NCBI GenBank assembly: GCA_004380135.1
Contig: QXCR01000109.1
Location: forward strand, 1-64,000
Length of the DNA: 64,000 nucleotides
Direction: 5' to 3'
Origin: Stemphylium vesicarium
Lineage: Eukaryota; Ascomycota; Dothideomycetes; Pleosporales; Pleosporaceae
Positions 1 to 11,069 of the stretch are shown here, piece by piece; the first letter of the stretch is position 1, and each line of letters starts with the position of its first letter. The translations under genes and the position numbers were made by a program. A model generated the notes under the pieces. The model ran no database searches, had not been told where the DNA came from, and saw only the letters and a list, made by a program, of their open reading frames with translations.

Positions 1-507
1 TTCGAATTAAAGTCTCCGATGGGTCGCGCGACTACACCGGGGAACTCGGTGTCCTGTTTGTAGAGTGAGCATTATGTTTCATAGTTCAGGAGAAGAGGTA
101 GGATGGAGACTACCCCAACAACCAAGACACCAATGTTTCGTACAAGATATGGTAATACACGACGTTTCCAGCGCCTTTACTGAACACCTCGTAAGGAGGG
201 CGCGCATGAGATGAGATGTCTGACAGATTTTGGTGGATCGTGAGAGCAAACAAACAAGGAGGAAGGAAAGATAAAGCAGAAAACAGCAAAAACAAAAGAC
301 TTATAAGCAGAACATTTCGCATGTCCTGACCAGCGGACCACCCTGTCCATTGCTGGCACCCGTGTATAGTGAAGTAAGCCACCAAAAGGGAAAAAGAAAG
401 AAGAAAGAGAATTTTCGTCGTTCTAAAGCATGAGGGCATCAGGAAAGGAGAGGGGGATAGTAGGAAACAATAACAGTGGAAAGCCGGACCTAACTCGCTC
501 TCACTGC
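1..507. other. Intergenic, left edge
   Basis: No gene is supported here. It is the 3' flank of the AHC1-like gene. A minus-strand reading frame of about 109 codons (110-439) is hydrophobic near its start but shows no family motif and is not called. Confidence 0.5.
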
Positions 508-2379
508 TCAGTGGTTCCGACTACCCTCGCCTTTCTCGAAACACCCATGTAGTCCTTGCCGAGAACCCCTGCGTTCTTGCGCGCCTTCAACGTCGCTCGA
601 GTCCTCGACCATGACATGGTCGTCGATAGCGAGGTCAGGTTGGCTATGCGCATCATCCGCATCATCGTCATCGTCGTCGTCGTGGTCACTGACTAGACCC
701 GGGTTAGACTCAACTGTGTTAGGGCTGAGATCTACCGGCGAGCCTAGCATGTGCTCGTCACCTTCGGACTTGACCGGAGATGGGAAAGACATTGGGAGGC
801 GCGCGTGACTCGAATGAGAACCCTTCTTACTGCCGGCCCTTGCTGTAGGAGCTTTGCTTGAGGGTGCACTGGCAGGAAGACGCGCGAGATGTGGCGGCGC
901 AGTGGTTACCGGTGTCGGGGCAGCGCTGTTGTCCGCACTGTCATCGTCTGAAGGGTCGATCGCATCCAGATCAATCTTGGCCTGGGCGGTCTCCACAATT
1001 TCCTTAAAGTCGCCCTGCAGGCCGCTATTCTGGAAACGAGCAGCCAAGTAGGGTGTTGAGGATGACTTGACGAAGCTAGCTGGCGTGGCAAGTTTCGATT
1101 CGTCAAGGGGTGCGGCGTTCAGATCACGATGCACTTCTGGAGCTTGCGCAACAGGTGCGGCCTGAGCAGCCAGTGGGTGAACGATACCAGGAGTAGTTTG
1201 AACAGGGAACGATACCGCTGGTACCGCAGCAGGCGTACTTGCGGGCTCGGTCGCAGCAACGGGATTCGCGACCTCGTTGGAGTCTACAGGTACACCACAG
1301 GCGATAGCAGCTGCATCGTGGCTCTTGAAAACTTGAGTATGCTTGATACGGCAGTGATTGAGGAAACCCTGGGTGTTTGAGAAGTTACTGTGCCCACACT
1401 GAGCGCAGTACAATCGCACCCATTTACCGTCGGTGGATCGCTTGTGCAACAGAGGGTCGACTTTGGGTGCTGGTGCTGGAGTTTCACCAAGAGGCGTGAG
1501 CTTCAACATTCCAGTCGAAGTTCGCGACGTACGGCCTCTATGAGCTGACCCGTAGTCAGTAAAGCTGCCGCGCGTCGTCCTGCCCTCACCATGACCGAAG
1601 TAACCTTGAGCTTGCTGGGCGAGCGCCTTTTCGGAAACAGGGTCGAATTTGACATCTGAGATCAACCACTTGGCATAGTGACGAGTGTACGGGCCATCGG
1701 TGACTCCCCAAGGCGCAGCATACGGAGGCTCAGTGTAGCCTGAGGCCGGTTGCAGAGAAGCTCCCACGCCCAGGCTAAGGTCCTCATTCAGACCCTCGGT
1801 TCCAGGGAAAGGAATGAGTGAACAGCGCCTAAGTTGTTCGAGGGAGACCTGGCATTTGGCTAGTTCCTGTTCAATCAAGCGCAGTTCGTTGTGCTTGAGC
1901 AGGATCTCGTAGTTGATTTGGGCCTCGATGGCTTGTTGCACAGCGGTCATTCCAGAGTCCATGCTGGTAGCAGGCGTGTTGGTAGAGTCAGGTTTGGCAG
2001 TCGGTTGCTGGGGTTTCGAGGTCTTGCTCTTGCTCGCGCTCTCTTTCCTTGCAGGCTGCGCCTTCGGTCGGGCATCCAGAACTTCAGCGGAAGCTGCTCT
2101 GGGTGCATCTCCAAGACGTGCGTTCTCGCTGGCGGACTTTGCATTTCCATTTACAGCGGATGGCTTCACCTCACCGTGCGCGCCTTTCCACTTCTTTACT
2201 ACATGCGCATGTTGCGCCGATGAGGGTTCAGGACTGTCCGTCCTTTTCCGCTTGATCTTGTTCATGAAGTTTGGCATTTCGACGACGGGCAAAGGTCTTG
2301 ACTTGTGTAGGGTAGACTTTTCCATGATCTTGTCGCCAGGCGACTCGTTACACCATGGAAGGCGGAACATGGACTGCAT
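508..2379 (-). CDS. AHC1-like C2H2 zinc-finger protein (ADA acetyltransferase complex type)
   Basis: This is a single-exon protein of 623 aa starting at an ATG. The N-terminal 140 residues are basic and low in complexity. A helical, charged stretch at about 147-185 looks like a coiled coil. A conserved block around 230-350 ends in a single C2H2 finger with C325, C328, H342 and H347 (core LYCAQCGHSNF). The C-terminus is Ser/Pro/Ala-rich with an acidic Asp run near 590. The finger and the block before it resemble the AHC1-like zinc finger of fungal ADA histone-acetyltransferase subunits, so a nuclear role in chromatin acetylation is inferred. Family assignment rests on motif recognition only; another nuclear C2H2 protein remains possible. 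Confidence 0.72.
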   Translation of the reverse strand: MQSMFRLPWCNESPGDKIMEKSTLHKSRPLPVVEMPNFMNKIKRKRTDSPEPSSAQHAHVVKKWKGAHGEVKPSAVNGNAKSASENARLGDAPRAASAEVLDARPKAQPARKESASKSKTSKPQQPTAKPDSTNTPATSMDSGMTAVQQAIEAQINYEILLKHNELRLIEQELAKCQVSLEQLRRCSLIPFPGTEGLNEDLSLGVGASLQPASGYTEPPYAAPWGVTDGPYTRHYAKWLISDVKFDPVSEKALAQQAQGYFGHGEGRTTRGSFTDYGSAHRGRTSRTSTGMLKLTPLGETPAPAPKVDPLLHKRSTDGKWVRLYCAQCGHSNFSNTQGFLNHCRIKHTQVFKSHDAAAIACGVPVDSNEVANPVAATEPASTPAAVPAVSFPVQTTPGIVHPLAAQAAPVAQAPEVHRDLNAAPLDESKLATPASFVKSSSTPYLAARFQNSGLQGDFKEIVETAQAKIDLDAIDPSDDDSADNSAAPTPVTTAPPHLARLPASAPSSKAPTARAGSKKGSHSSHARLPMSFPSPVKSEGDEHMLGSPVDLSPNTVESNPGLVSDHDDDDDDDADDAHSQPDLAIDDHVMVEDSSDVEGAQERRGSRQGLHGCFEKGEGSRNH

Positions 2380-4097
2380 GGTGCGGGATGTGGATGCCTA
2401 GAATCAACAGATCTCATCTGTCGTTGTGGGGGGCGTGCGCATCGATGTGCAGATGCTAGTAAGACTGCAAAATGACGTTGCAGCAGTCGCAACACAGTAT
2501 GCGCAAGTCGGATGCGAAAGTGTACGGAAACAGGGGAATATTAAAAAGGGTAGGGGGTATCAAGTGTGGGCGAAGGAGTGCAGGAAGAGAACCAACAAGC
2601 AGTTAAGCCGTTGAGATGGTGACGTGGAGGGCAAGAGGCGCGATGATCGGCCACTTGATAAGGAAGAAACAGCCGCACTAGCACGAAATCTGAGGAAAGA
2701 AGTCGTGAGTACAGGAGAGGGGTGCGTATTACAGTCGTGCAGGGCTACAGGAGGCCGTTGAGAGGCGTGGTGGGGGGAGAAAGGTGAGGGGAGAGAGGCC
2801 AGGCGGCGATGGCGATGATGTTGTGATGAAGGGCGACAGCGACAACGAAGTTCGGGGGGGGGGACGCAGTCATTCAGCGCATTTCCACAGGTATGGGCTG
2901 TACCAAGCGACGCTAGCAGGGGCATCCCTGTACAGCTGCCCCTTTTCGGACTGGCCTGAATTGCCCTTGCGTCTCAGAAAAGTATGGAATCCGGCCAAAG
3001 CAATACGCATGCAAAAAAAATAGCTGGCCACCACCCCCAGATCATGGCCGCATAAAGGTGCCCTCTCCGGTGCAGCACCTGGCGACCGCTTCTCTGCACG
3101 CTCGACGCGAGGTTTCCTTTTGGTTGTGATTTACATCATTATGGATCCATAGGCTAGGTCCTAGCCAAGGAGCGCAGTCACTAAGTCGCTGCCAGCAAAC
3201 GTTTAACGACTCAAGCCCCGTCTCAGCGGCGTTATGTCATGGCTGCCGCAAGCCCGCGGGGGGAGACACAGCTCGCGGCAGCGTGATCGGATCTACAGAG
3301 CACGCCCGCCCACCACACCTCCCAACTATTTCGCTGTCGTGCCGTCTGGGACTCTGATTTTTGCACTGTGAGGCGGATGTCTCGGATCAACAAAGGGGAT
3401 TTTCAGGGTGCGTTATTTAGAGAGCAACAGTTGCTGGAGAGATACGCGTAAGAGGGTACCATATTTCCGGTGAAGACGACACATTGCTCAAGGCCGCGAC
3501 CTCACCTCGCTGGCTGTGGAAACAAGGTGCTCTCGCTCCCTCCTGGGCTGGCGCAAGCTCAATCTTGCTCGCAGGGCTAGGACGCGCATGCAAGCCAAGG
3601 AGCCACAAGTGCCGCCGCCTTCATCTTAGGCCGCCCTCCACACAATCACTGGCCCACTAGCACGCCTTTCTTCTGCCCACCCCAGCTGAAACATCCTCAA
3701 CACCACGATGGCGATCGCTCCCAGCATCAACCTCTCAGGATGAAGTTGGTCATGTGACTTGGCCCACTCGCCATGCGGCATGTAGATTGACAACGTGTGA
3801 AAAAGCTAGAAGATTCCGTCATTATTGTAGCAAATCGCGAGCCCTTTTACGAGTGGCAAAATTGTGAGTCTTAAGATGACATTCATGATGGCGACTGCGT
3901 CGATGGCTATATCCTGATCGCGGCTCCCGGGGCGGCGGCTGCATGTCCGCTTCCGGTTTGACCCGTGCTTCGCCGCAACAGCAGCAGCATCCGGCACTCC
4001 GGTGTCCGCTCCGAATGAACACAAAGAAATTCCAGAGTAATCTCCAGCCAACAACCGTCAAGATAAACAAGTGTAGATATAGTAAGACTCTTCCCCA
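2380..4097. other. Long intergenic region between two minus-strand genes
   Basis: These 1.7 kb lie upstream of the AHC1-like gene and downstream of the protoglobin gene. Reading frames here are short and without family signatures. The segment near 2400-2930 is probably promoter and 5' leader of the AHC1-like gene. I see no RNA gene or repeat. Confidence 0.5.
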
Positions 4098-5045
4098 TCA
4101 CGCGCTGCTCCCAACAGCTCGTGGTATCGCAAAAGCACTCATGCTTGGCTCTGCAGCCTTCGGCGCGTCTGCGGCGCCCATGCCAACTTCCCCGTCCCTC
4201 GGGTCCTCCTCCCCCAGACTGATCCTGCCCAAGCCCTCATTCAGCGCAACACCACCATCACCACCCCTCGGCCATGTTGCCAAATTCTTAAACGGACAGG
4301 AACCCGTCGCCATGTCGGCGTCTTCAATCTCACTCTCACTCTCGCTGCCATCACGTAAGACGCGCTTGCCATGAAGATAGCCTTCGGGCTCGACTTCCGG
4401 CACCAATCGCTGTTCCGCAAACTCTTCACCATCGCGAACGTACCACTTGGCAAAAAGGTCGTTCTGGATCCAAATCACTTTGGACAGCGCCTTCACAAGC
4501 GCAATCTTGCGATCCATCTTCAGCCGTGGGTGCGACAGCACCGCCTCCGTGATAATGTCTTGCACAAACGAGAGCGTCACGCCAACGTGTACGTACTCGA
4601 CGTGCAGCGGGTGCGCGCGTCCTTGCCCCACGTGCATCATGCCCACCTTGTCGAGATACTCCCAAAACTCCATTTTGGACGGATCGCTGCAAAGCTTATT
4701 GAGATAGCCGCGCAGGAACATTTTACGGTACAGGATCTGCGGTGAGTTCTCGCTCAGATTGGGATCGACCGGCCCTTCGTAGGATGTTGATCGCGTTTCG
4801 AACGCTCGTGCTGTGATGTCATACTGGAGTAGCTTTTTGTATACGATGTTGACTACAGCCGGGATGAGCGCTTTGATGTACTTTGAGCCGGTTGTCAGGG
4901 CTTCGATGTCGCCTGTGATGGGTTAGTGGGGTTCTGAATGGTTACTGAGGATGGACGTACGTGAACTGAAATCGAGAAATGAATGTAGATATTGTATCCG
5001 CGCTTCTAGGCTGGTGTAGAGATCGCGGCGGTCGATGTGCTGCAT
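4098..5045 (-). CDS. Protoglobin (globin-sensor) domain protein
   Basis: Two exons, 5045-4961 and 4912-4098, joined across a 48-nt intron (GTACGT..CACAG), give 299 aa. The start is MQHIDRRDLYTSLEARIQYL. The helical core runs to about residue 200 and includes FLRGYLNKLCSDPSKMEFWE and the HVGQGRAHPLHVEYVHVG segment, with several candidate haem-ligand histidines. It matches the protoglobin/globin-sensor fold found in bacteria, archaea and many filamentous fungi. The last 100 residues are Ser/Glu-rich and probably disordered. Fungal members are mostly uncharacterised; haem-based gas sensing is inferred from the fold. No output domain (kinase, cyclase) is attached. Confidence 0.82.
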
Positions 5046-5517
5046 TGGTCGGCGGCTGAGCGGTGCCATCTCGATGGAATGGCAGTGAAGGCCGAAGCTG
5101 ACAATTTATCACCGAATCGAAAATGGGGAAATTTGAGTGCAAATGGACGTGAGCAAGAGTGTTCAATTAGAGCAGCTTGCAAGATGAACTGCGTTTTTCA
5201 TTTTCCTTTCGTTGAGCCATATATCATGGTTACCTTTGAGGCCTGAGACGTCCAACACTGCCAGGTGGTGCGTGCGTCGATGGTGGTGTGTTCGGTCGTA
5301 AGATGGCGTGACACTCGCCTTCGCATCGCAAGATCCAGCCCTTGAACGTTCCGCATGTCAGCGAAGGCCAACTTGATCAATAACGTTTTTATCACAATCA
5401 CGCAGTGGCGATTGACGTTTTCATCTGGTCTTGATGATATGGAACAAGGACCAATCTGTCGAGCTTGCAAGCCACGCGATTCCTGCACGTCGCAACGTTG
5501 TATTTAAAACTCTTAGT
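5046..5517. other. Intergenic
   Basis: Between the start of the protoglobin gene and the 3' end of the HET gene. I see nothing beyond presumed promoter and terminator sequence. Confidence 0.5.
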
Positions 5518-7531
5518 CTAGTATATAGCGATATCTCTGTACCCCTGTTCCGCATCAGCAGAGTTGCCAGTATAGCAGTAGTCTATGCAACCGCCTACGA
5601 GTCTGAACCTTTCCGGTACCGCAGTATCCGTCAATTCACATGGTCGGAGAACTAGTGCCAGCACTGTAGATTCCTGGGCAGCTTCTACCGTACGGAACAC
5701 GTAATCCCCAGGCCGCACTTGTGTATCCGAAACGCCAAACCCAGGCTTTTCAGAGACTTCGTAATAGAAGGCGTTTGGTGGAAGTATTAGAGAAACCTGG
5801 TCTTTGAAAGCTCTGCTGTCATGGACAATGCCATCGTCTCTCTCTTTGGTGTTCGGCAAGCCCATGTATTCCCTCAAAGTTTTCCATATGAGGTCGCCTT
5901 TCTCCTCGGGAGTGTATTCAATATCAGATTTTGAAGGAATTGCTCTGTGAACATTCAATAGCCGGCCTGTTGAAAAATCGGGGGCGTTGCTGATTGCGAA
6001 AGCTAAGACCCAAGCTGCCACCAGCCTTTTCGAACCCGCACCATTTGTTACGGACTCACAGTCTACCATTAATTTGAAGTAGGATATCGCATCAGTGTGT
6101 TCTCCGTCCGCTTGAACGTCGGCAATACGGGAAAGTTGACCTCGATACGATATGGTATTGAAGCCTGGACGACATGCCTCGATATTACAAGCCTTGTTCC
6201 AGTGCTTAAGAGTGCTCTCTATTGGCCTTGGACAATGAGTGGCAGTGTTTGTTGTTCCGTTCTGGGCAAGAAAAAGGTCAGGGTGCACTATTGGAAGCGA
6301 CCGACCAAGACCCAGGGTTTTGCCGTGTTCGTCCCATCTTGGCACCCATGATGGCGACAGGGGATCCTTTTGGGTTAAATTTCCATAGCACAAAACGTGT
6401 TGGAGAACTCTCTGGTTTTGCCTAAAACGGACGGCAGCGCTGGCTAATCTTGTATAGACGGATTGAAAATCAAGTTCATAGTCGATAGGAGAGAACGATT
6501 TCAGCTCGATGAGTTGATTTTGAGAGTTTCGCATTAGTGGAAACAAGCCATAAAGCGAATAGAGGCGATCGCGTGCGTCGGTACATAGGGTATCATTGAA
6601 GATGAACAAGAGTTGAAGCATCCAGCCGAACAAGCGGTTGGCCAATTCTTGTTCGTCGATGCTGGTCGGTACAGATAGACCAGACCTGTATCGAATATCG
6701 TTTCTCGTGTGGTCCAACACGGCGATGCCAAGTATAGTCGTCAGATCATCAAGAGCCAAATGATCAACAAATTTCTGGCATGAACCATTCTTGGACCGAG
6801 AAACTATTGCTTGCGCGGGGCGAGAGAAAGATTCCCAGTCAATATACCGATCTCCACAGTGTACCACAACTACACGGCCAGATGCCACCTCCTGCAACAC
6901 CCACCTCCTGGTGAACCAACTCCGACGGAAGAAAACCTCCACTGCAGGTTTCATATGCAAAAGAGAACTCCAAAGTTCTTTTTGGTCATCTGCATAGTCT
7001 GGCTCGTTCTCATTGGCTGCGTTCTGCCTCATGACAGCAAATATGTCGTCGATAAGATCTTCGTCAACAGCGGGGCCGAGCCAAACATGTACTGTGTTCG
7101 CAGCTTGGTATATTCTGGCCATGCGTCGGACTTGGAAGGATTTCTCCGCGCCATCGGCTTGGTTGATGCAGACTGCATTGGAACTTAGTTCCGATCAAAC
7201 AGTGTGGCCTCCGTAAATTCTTACTAGCATCGACTCATAGATTGATTGACTCTGTAGGCTGACGCAGATATCGCAACATCTCGTCGACAACAGTGGTGAT
7301 ACGCAGAGCTTGATAATCGCACCTGAGCGATCTGAAGTTCTCAGTTGGTCCCCAGCAATAAGAAACACAGTCGTATTCTGGGCTGCAAGCATCTGAATCC
7401 GGTTCCTTTTTGCATAGAACGATCTTGCCTACCAAGGGGTCGGAGAAAAGACCTTGTTCCAGTTCCAGTACCCTAATCTCAGTCTGAGCATCTATCGGCC
7501 GATAACAATATGGCGGCAGGGCGTCGTCCAT
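5518..7531 (-). pseudogene. HET-domain (heterokaryon incompatibility) gene with a premature TGA
   Basis: Exon 1 (7531-7225) carries the N-terminal HET block, including EYDCVSYCWG. A 52-nt intron (7224-7173, GTAAGA..TGCAG) joins in phase to exon 2 (7172-5518), giving DAICINQAD and then the MARIYQAANTVHVWLGP block. In this reading the codon at 7237-7235 is TGA exactly where the family has Trp in the L-W-[VI]-D-A motif. Everything after it stays open for about 550 codons to the normal stop, so the lesion looks recent. HET proteins mediate programmed cell death on non-self recognition in filamentous fungi. The 534-codon remainder lacks the first HET motifs. A weak alternative donor upstream of the TGA could bypass it but would delete the motif. 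Confidence 0.85.
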
Positions 7532-8180
7532 CGTAAAGACGTTGGGGATTTGCTATGGGTAGTTCAGCTCGCGGCTTCTGGGACGACGACAATCCCAGTA
7601 CTTTCAGAGAAGGACCCGGAGAACTAGCATCTCGGGCTAGGTTTGGTAACACAGGGTTCGGATGATATTGGTGATATGAACGTGTACACATCGCCAACAC
7701 GGCCATGGTGAGATGCGGGGTTTGACACGTGCTGTTGCCCAGAATATCAGGACCATTGATTGGGTGCGTAAGCGAAGGTGACACAGATACCGAACCTGCG
7801 CTTCACACTGAAAGGTGTAAGAAGTATCGTGAGAGTTGGGACTGAGCGGTAGGGACTAGTGCGCGTAGTCGTGGTAGGTGCCATGACGTCATTGTTTGGC
7901 CTCACAGGGACAGTACAACCCTAATATCTCATCTTCCAGTACTCGCACCACGTGTAGAGCTAGGTGTTCATATGAAAAAATATTGCCCCGCTGTGCAGGA
8001 TGTTGTAAGAAGATGGTTACGATGGGGAGCCATCAAGAAGAGGTACCGTATCTATGCGTCCGTAGCCGGCCCGATGTTCGGTGACTCCTTCCACCCAGAA
8101 GCATACCATACTCATCATACATTCGGCCTCTGCACAGTACCCAACTCACTCCTACTCCGCAAATAGCAAAGCATCACACA
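7532..8180. other. Divergent promoter region, HET gene / NmrA-like gene
   Basis: 650 bp between two divergently oriented genes. Short frames only; no family motif. Presumed promoters for both sides. Confidence 0.5.
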
Positions 8181-9095
8181 ATGGCCATAACCAACGTCGC
8201 TATCATCGGTGGCACAGGAACATTAGGCGCACCTGTCCTTAACGCGCTCAAAGCTTCGGAGTTTGACATCTTCGTGCTCAACCGCCTGACGTCCAAATCA
8301 GTGTACCCAAAAACAAAGGTCATCACGGTACCCGATGACCTAAACGCCGATGACGTTGCGAAAGCTTTACGGGAGAACAACATTGACGCATTGATCATCA
8401 CCATCGCCGGCAGCCATGTGGAGTCACAGAAGAAGCTCATTGACGCTGCTTTCAAGGGCGGGGTGAAGCGCGTCATGCCCGCGGAGTTCGGAAGCTGCGA
8501 CTCCGCCGACGACAAAACAAACGAGATTCTGCCCCTGATGAAGGGGAAGAAGGTGGTTCGAGACTACCTTATGACCTTGGAAGGAAAAGAGCGTGGAGAC
8601 GGCATGGACAAGTTTACATGGACAAGTCTCATCACCGGCCACTTCTTCGATTGGGGACTTACCTGCGGTCTGTTGAACTTCGATGTAAAGGGCCGCAAAT
8701 CGTACATCTTAGACGGCGGCAACATCAAGTTCTCGGCCTCGAATCTGGACTTTATCGGCAAGGCAGTTATCAAAATTTTGAAGAAGCCTGATGAGACGGC
8801 GAACAGGATCTTGTATGTTCATAGCCATTACGTCACCCAGCTAGAGGTTCTTGCTGCGTTGGAGAAGGCGACAGGCGACAAGTTTGAGCGGATCGAGCAG
8901 AACAGCGAGGAAGAGCTAAAGATGTCGAGACCGAAGATGCTGAGCGGAGACGGTGACGCAAGGGAGGAGGTCGTCGCCGTATGGGGAGTTGTTGCTGCCG
9001 ACTGGAAGAAGAAGGACACCTTTGCCAACGATTTGCTGGGACTACAGGAAGATGATCTTGATGAAGCAGTACGTAGGGTTGTGTCTGAATTGTAG
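8181..9095 (+). CDS. NmrA-like / isoflavone-reductase-like NAD(P)-binding protein
   Basis: Single exon, 304 aa, ATG start. The N-terminus holds the dinucleotide-binding loop GGTGTLG (about residues 11-17) in a Rossmann fold, followed by the KRVMPAEFGS segment typical of the NmrA/PCBER/isoflavone reductase group of atypical short-chain dehydrogenases. Members are either NADPH-dependent reductases of aromatic metabolites or redox-sensing regulators; sequence alone does not choose. No secondary-metabolism enzymes sit next to it. Length fits the family. Confidence 0.85.
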   Translation: MAITNVAIIGGTGTLGAPVLNALKASEFDIFVLNRLTSKSVYPKTKVITVPDDLNADDVAKALRENNIDALIITIAGSHVESQKKLIDAAFKGGVKRVMPAEFGSCDSADDKTNEILPLMKGKKVVRDYLMTLEGKERGDGMDKFTWTSLITGHFFDWGLTCGLLNFDVKGRKSYILDGGNIKFSASNLDFIGKAVIKILKKPDETANRILYVHSHYVTQLEVLAALEKATGDKFERIEQNSEEELKMSRPKMLSGDGDAREEVVAVWGVVAADWKKKDTFANDLLGLQEDDLDEAVRRVVSEL

Positions 9096-9523
9096 GGTAA
9101 CACGACTGTTAAGACTCTTTTCTGTATGCCAAGATAAAGGCTCCTCAGCATCACCTAGTCAAACACTCTAGCCGAGCTCGAATAACACCGAGTTGTAGCC
9201 CTCTTCAGTCACGAACCGCAGTCTCAATCTCTATACGAGAAAGGACTGAAAGAGACCTCGGTTGTTCATTAGTGTTCACTAATCAACTGTGCAGTGTTAC
9301 ACACCGCACTCACACAAGACTGCAACCCCCAAGTACGATCTTCTAATTGAGTACAATTACTGCACGATTAGTGAAAATGCTTAATAACTGATTACTATTA
9401 GCCTCACATCTCACTCCGCTGTGCAATCCACCACGTCCTTGCAGATCCTCGTCCACAACATAAATACCCTACCAGTGTAGCCCAGGAGAACAAACACAAC
9501 AAAATCCCCCGGAGCCGCCCAAC
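9096..9523. other. Intergenic, promoter of the tautomerase gene
   Basis: AT-rich in its centre (about 9330-9400). A TATA-like CATAAATA at about 9459-9466 lies some 60 bp upstream of the tautomerase ATG and may be its core promoter. Confidence 0.4.
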
Positions 9524-10108
9524 ATGCCTCTCTGGATCGTATACCACCCCGCCAACGCCTTCGCAGACAAAGCAACAAAGAAGGCCTTCTCGGAAAAGAT
9601 AACTAAAATCTACACAGACAGCGGTCTCCCTCCCTTCTACGTCGTCGTCCTCTTCCAGCTCGTCGAGCAAGATTCATGCTTCGTAGGCGGCGTCTCACGA
9701 CCCTCTCCGCACATCGAGGCGAACAACCCCGGCCCAGATAGCTCGCAGCCTTTTATCCGAATCACGATCCAGCATCTCGCGAGGACAATGTAAGCCCCAC
9801 TCTGATGCATACACAATACCTGCTCTTCTTGCTAGGATAGATGTTAATGTTGTTCCAGGTCGACCGCCCCCATCCGTGAGCTGTTCCTCAACCGCGCTGA
9901 TGCAGCTATGAAGCCTTTCATCGCCGACATGGGCTATGACTGGGAGTACAATGTCGAAGAGACCGATAGAAATCTGTGGAAGATTCAGGGTATTGCGCCT
10001 CCGATGCCGGGGACAGAGGCGGAGAAGGAGTGGGTGCGATTGAATCGGCCGGTGTGGTTTGAGAAGGCCAAGGGTGGGTTGGTGGACGTTGAACCGGCCA
10101 AGTTGTGA
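9524..10108 (+). CDS. cis-CaaD-like tautomerase superfamily protein
   Basis: Two exons, 9524-9789 and 9859-10108, separated by a 69-nt intron (GTAAGC..TCCAG), encode 171 aa. The protein starts MPLWIVYHP; Pro2 would become the catalytic N-terminal proline of the tautomerase superfamily after Met removal. The middle contains PPFYVVVLFQLVEQDSCFVGG, and exon 2 has APIRELFLNRADAAMKPF and a Trp/Asn-rich tail. This matches the fungal tautomerase group related to cis-3-chloroacrylic acid dehalogenase. The natural substrate is unknown. Confidence 0.83.
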
Positions 10109-10616
10109 GAAGGGAGTCTTGGAAGTTGGGTTCCATGAGAAATATGAAGAGCCCTAGGAGGAATTGGGAATGCGTGGGGTGGTCTGTTTATTTTCCGGGT
10201 ACTGTTATGTGTCAGGCAGGACTTGATGGGTACTCAGTGTTGTCCCTGTTGCAGTTGTGCGCGCGCATTCTCTCGGCGAAACGATTCCGTGTTTCTTATC
10301 TTGGGGACTTTTATTACACCAGTCTATGCTTGCGTCTTGACCAAATGACAGTTGGACCATTCGTGGTGGCGAAATGGATGTAATACAAGAGGTCGCACAA
10401 ATCTCGCCATCTTCAGGACCTTCCAGCTGAAGTCAATTGGGCTCTCTTATAATCGAATCGACTCTTCCTTGGACGCACGATCTCTTTTCGTCCCTCACGC
10501 CTTTCATAGCAAACAAATCATATTCTCACTTGTCCAATTCCGCCACCGTCGCCAGGCCAAAAATCCCCTTGTCCTGCTAACCCCCCAGAAAGCCTCCCCA
10601 AAAACCTTTGCAGAAG
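10109..10616. other. Intergenic between converging genes
   Basis: 3' flanks of the tautomerase gene and of the minus-strand hypothetical gene. No gene supported. Confidence 0.5.
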
Positions 10617-11069
10617 CTATCTTAGGTCTTCCTGGTCATGCATATATCCAGCGCTCTTGGCTACATCATCGTTGTCCTGCGCGTTCATCTCCTTCACCCC
10701 ACCCTCACCCTCCACTCCCTTCTTCCAAACCGCAAGATCGTCCTCAGCCGGATTATAGCGCGGTACAGATGTAGACTCGTTGCTGTAATTTGCGGTACGT
10801 CTGCTGTCCCTCTGAGGAAGGCGTTCTTGACCGGTGAAAGCGAAGAAATCCTCAACATCGTGTCTGAATGCCAGGTCGGTGAAGAAGACGGTGTTTGGAT
10901 TGCAGCCAGACCGGAAGGGTGACTCTCTGGGCGCCTTTTTTTCGTTGAAGAAAGCGACGTTGGGAGTGGGAGCCGTGCGAGAGGTTGCTGAGGCGGGGGT
11001 TGGTGGTATTGAGCGATTGAAGCCGGTGGGCAACATTGGAGTGCGCTCGTAAGGCTGGTTGTGCGCCAT
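10617..11069 (-). CDS. Hypothetical protein, 150 aa
   Basis: Single exon with an ATG start (MAHNQPYERTPMLPTGFNRS). It is Pro/Thr/Asn-rich at the N-terminus, with a more ordered centre (FFTDLAFRHDVEDFFAFTG) and an acidic tail (MHDQEDLR). No signal peptide, membrane segment or known motif. Codon use looks like its neighbours. I do not recognise a family; it could be a small conserved fungal protein or a chance open frame. Confidence 0.5.
   Translation of the reverse strand: MAHNQPYERTPMLPTGFNRSIPPTPASATSRTAPTPNVAFFNEKKAPRESPFRSGCNPNTVFFTDLAFRHDVEDFFAFTGQERLPQRDSRRTANYSNESTSVPRYNPAEDDLAVWKKGVEGEGGVKEMNAQDNDDVAKSAGYMHDQEDLR

Noticed and set aside
110..439. Minus-strand 109-codon hydrophobic frame at the left edge
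   Set aside because: No ATG-context, motif or neighbour support; sits in the 3' flank of the AHC1-like gene.
1913..2401. Plus-strand frame of 162 codons opposite the AHC1-like gene
   Set aside because: Antisense shadow of a clearly coding minus-strand gene.
7235..7237. RIP as cause of the HET stop
   Set aside because: TGG to TGA requires change at CpC, not the preferred CpA; one mutation is not evidence of RIP.
7140..7250. Alternative splice of the HET gene (weak donor upstream of the TGA to a TAAG acceptor) that would bypass the stop
   Set aside because: It keeps frame but destroys the LWVDA motif and uses a poor donor; the standard intron restores the motif exactly apart from the stop.
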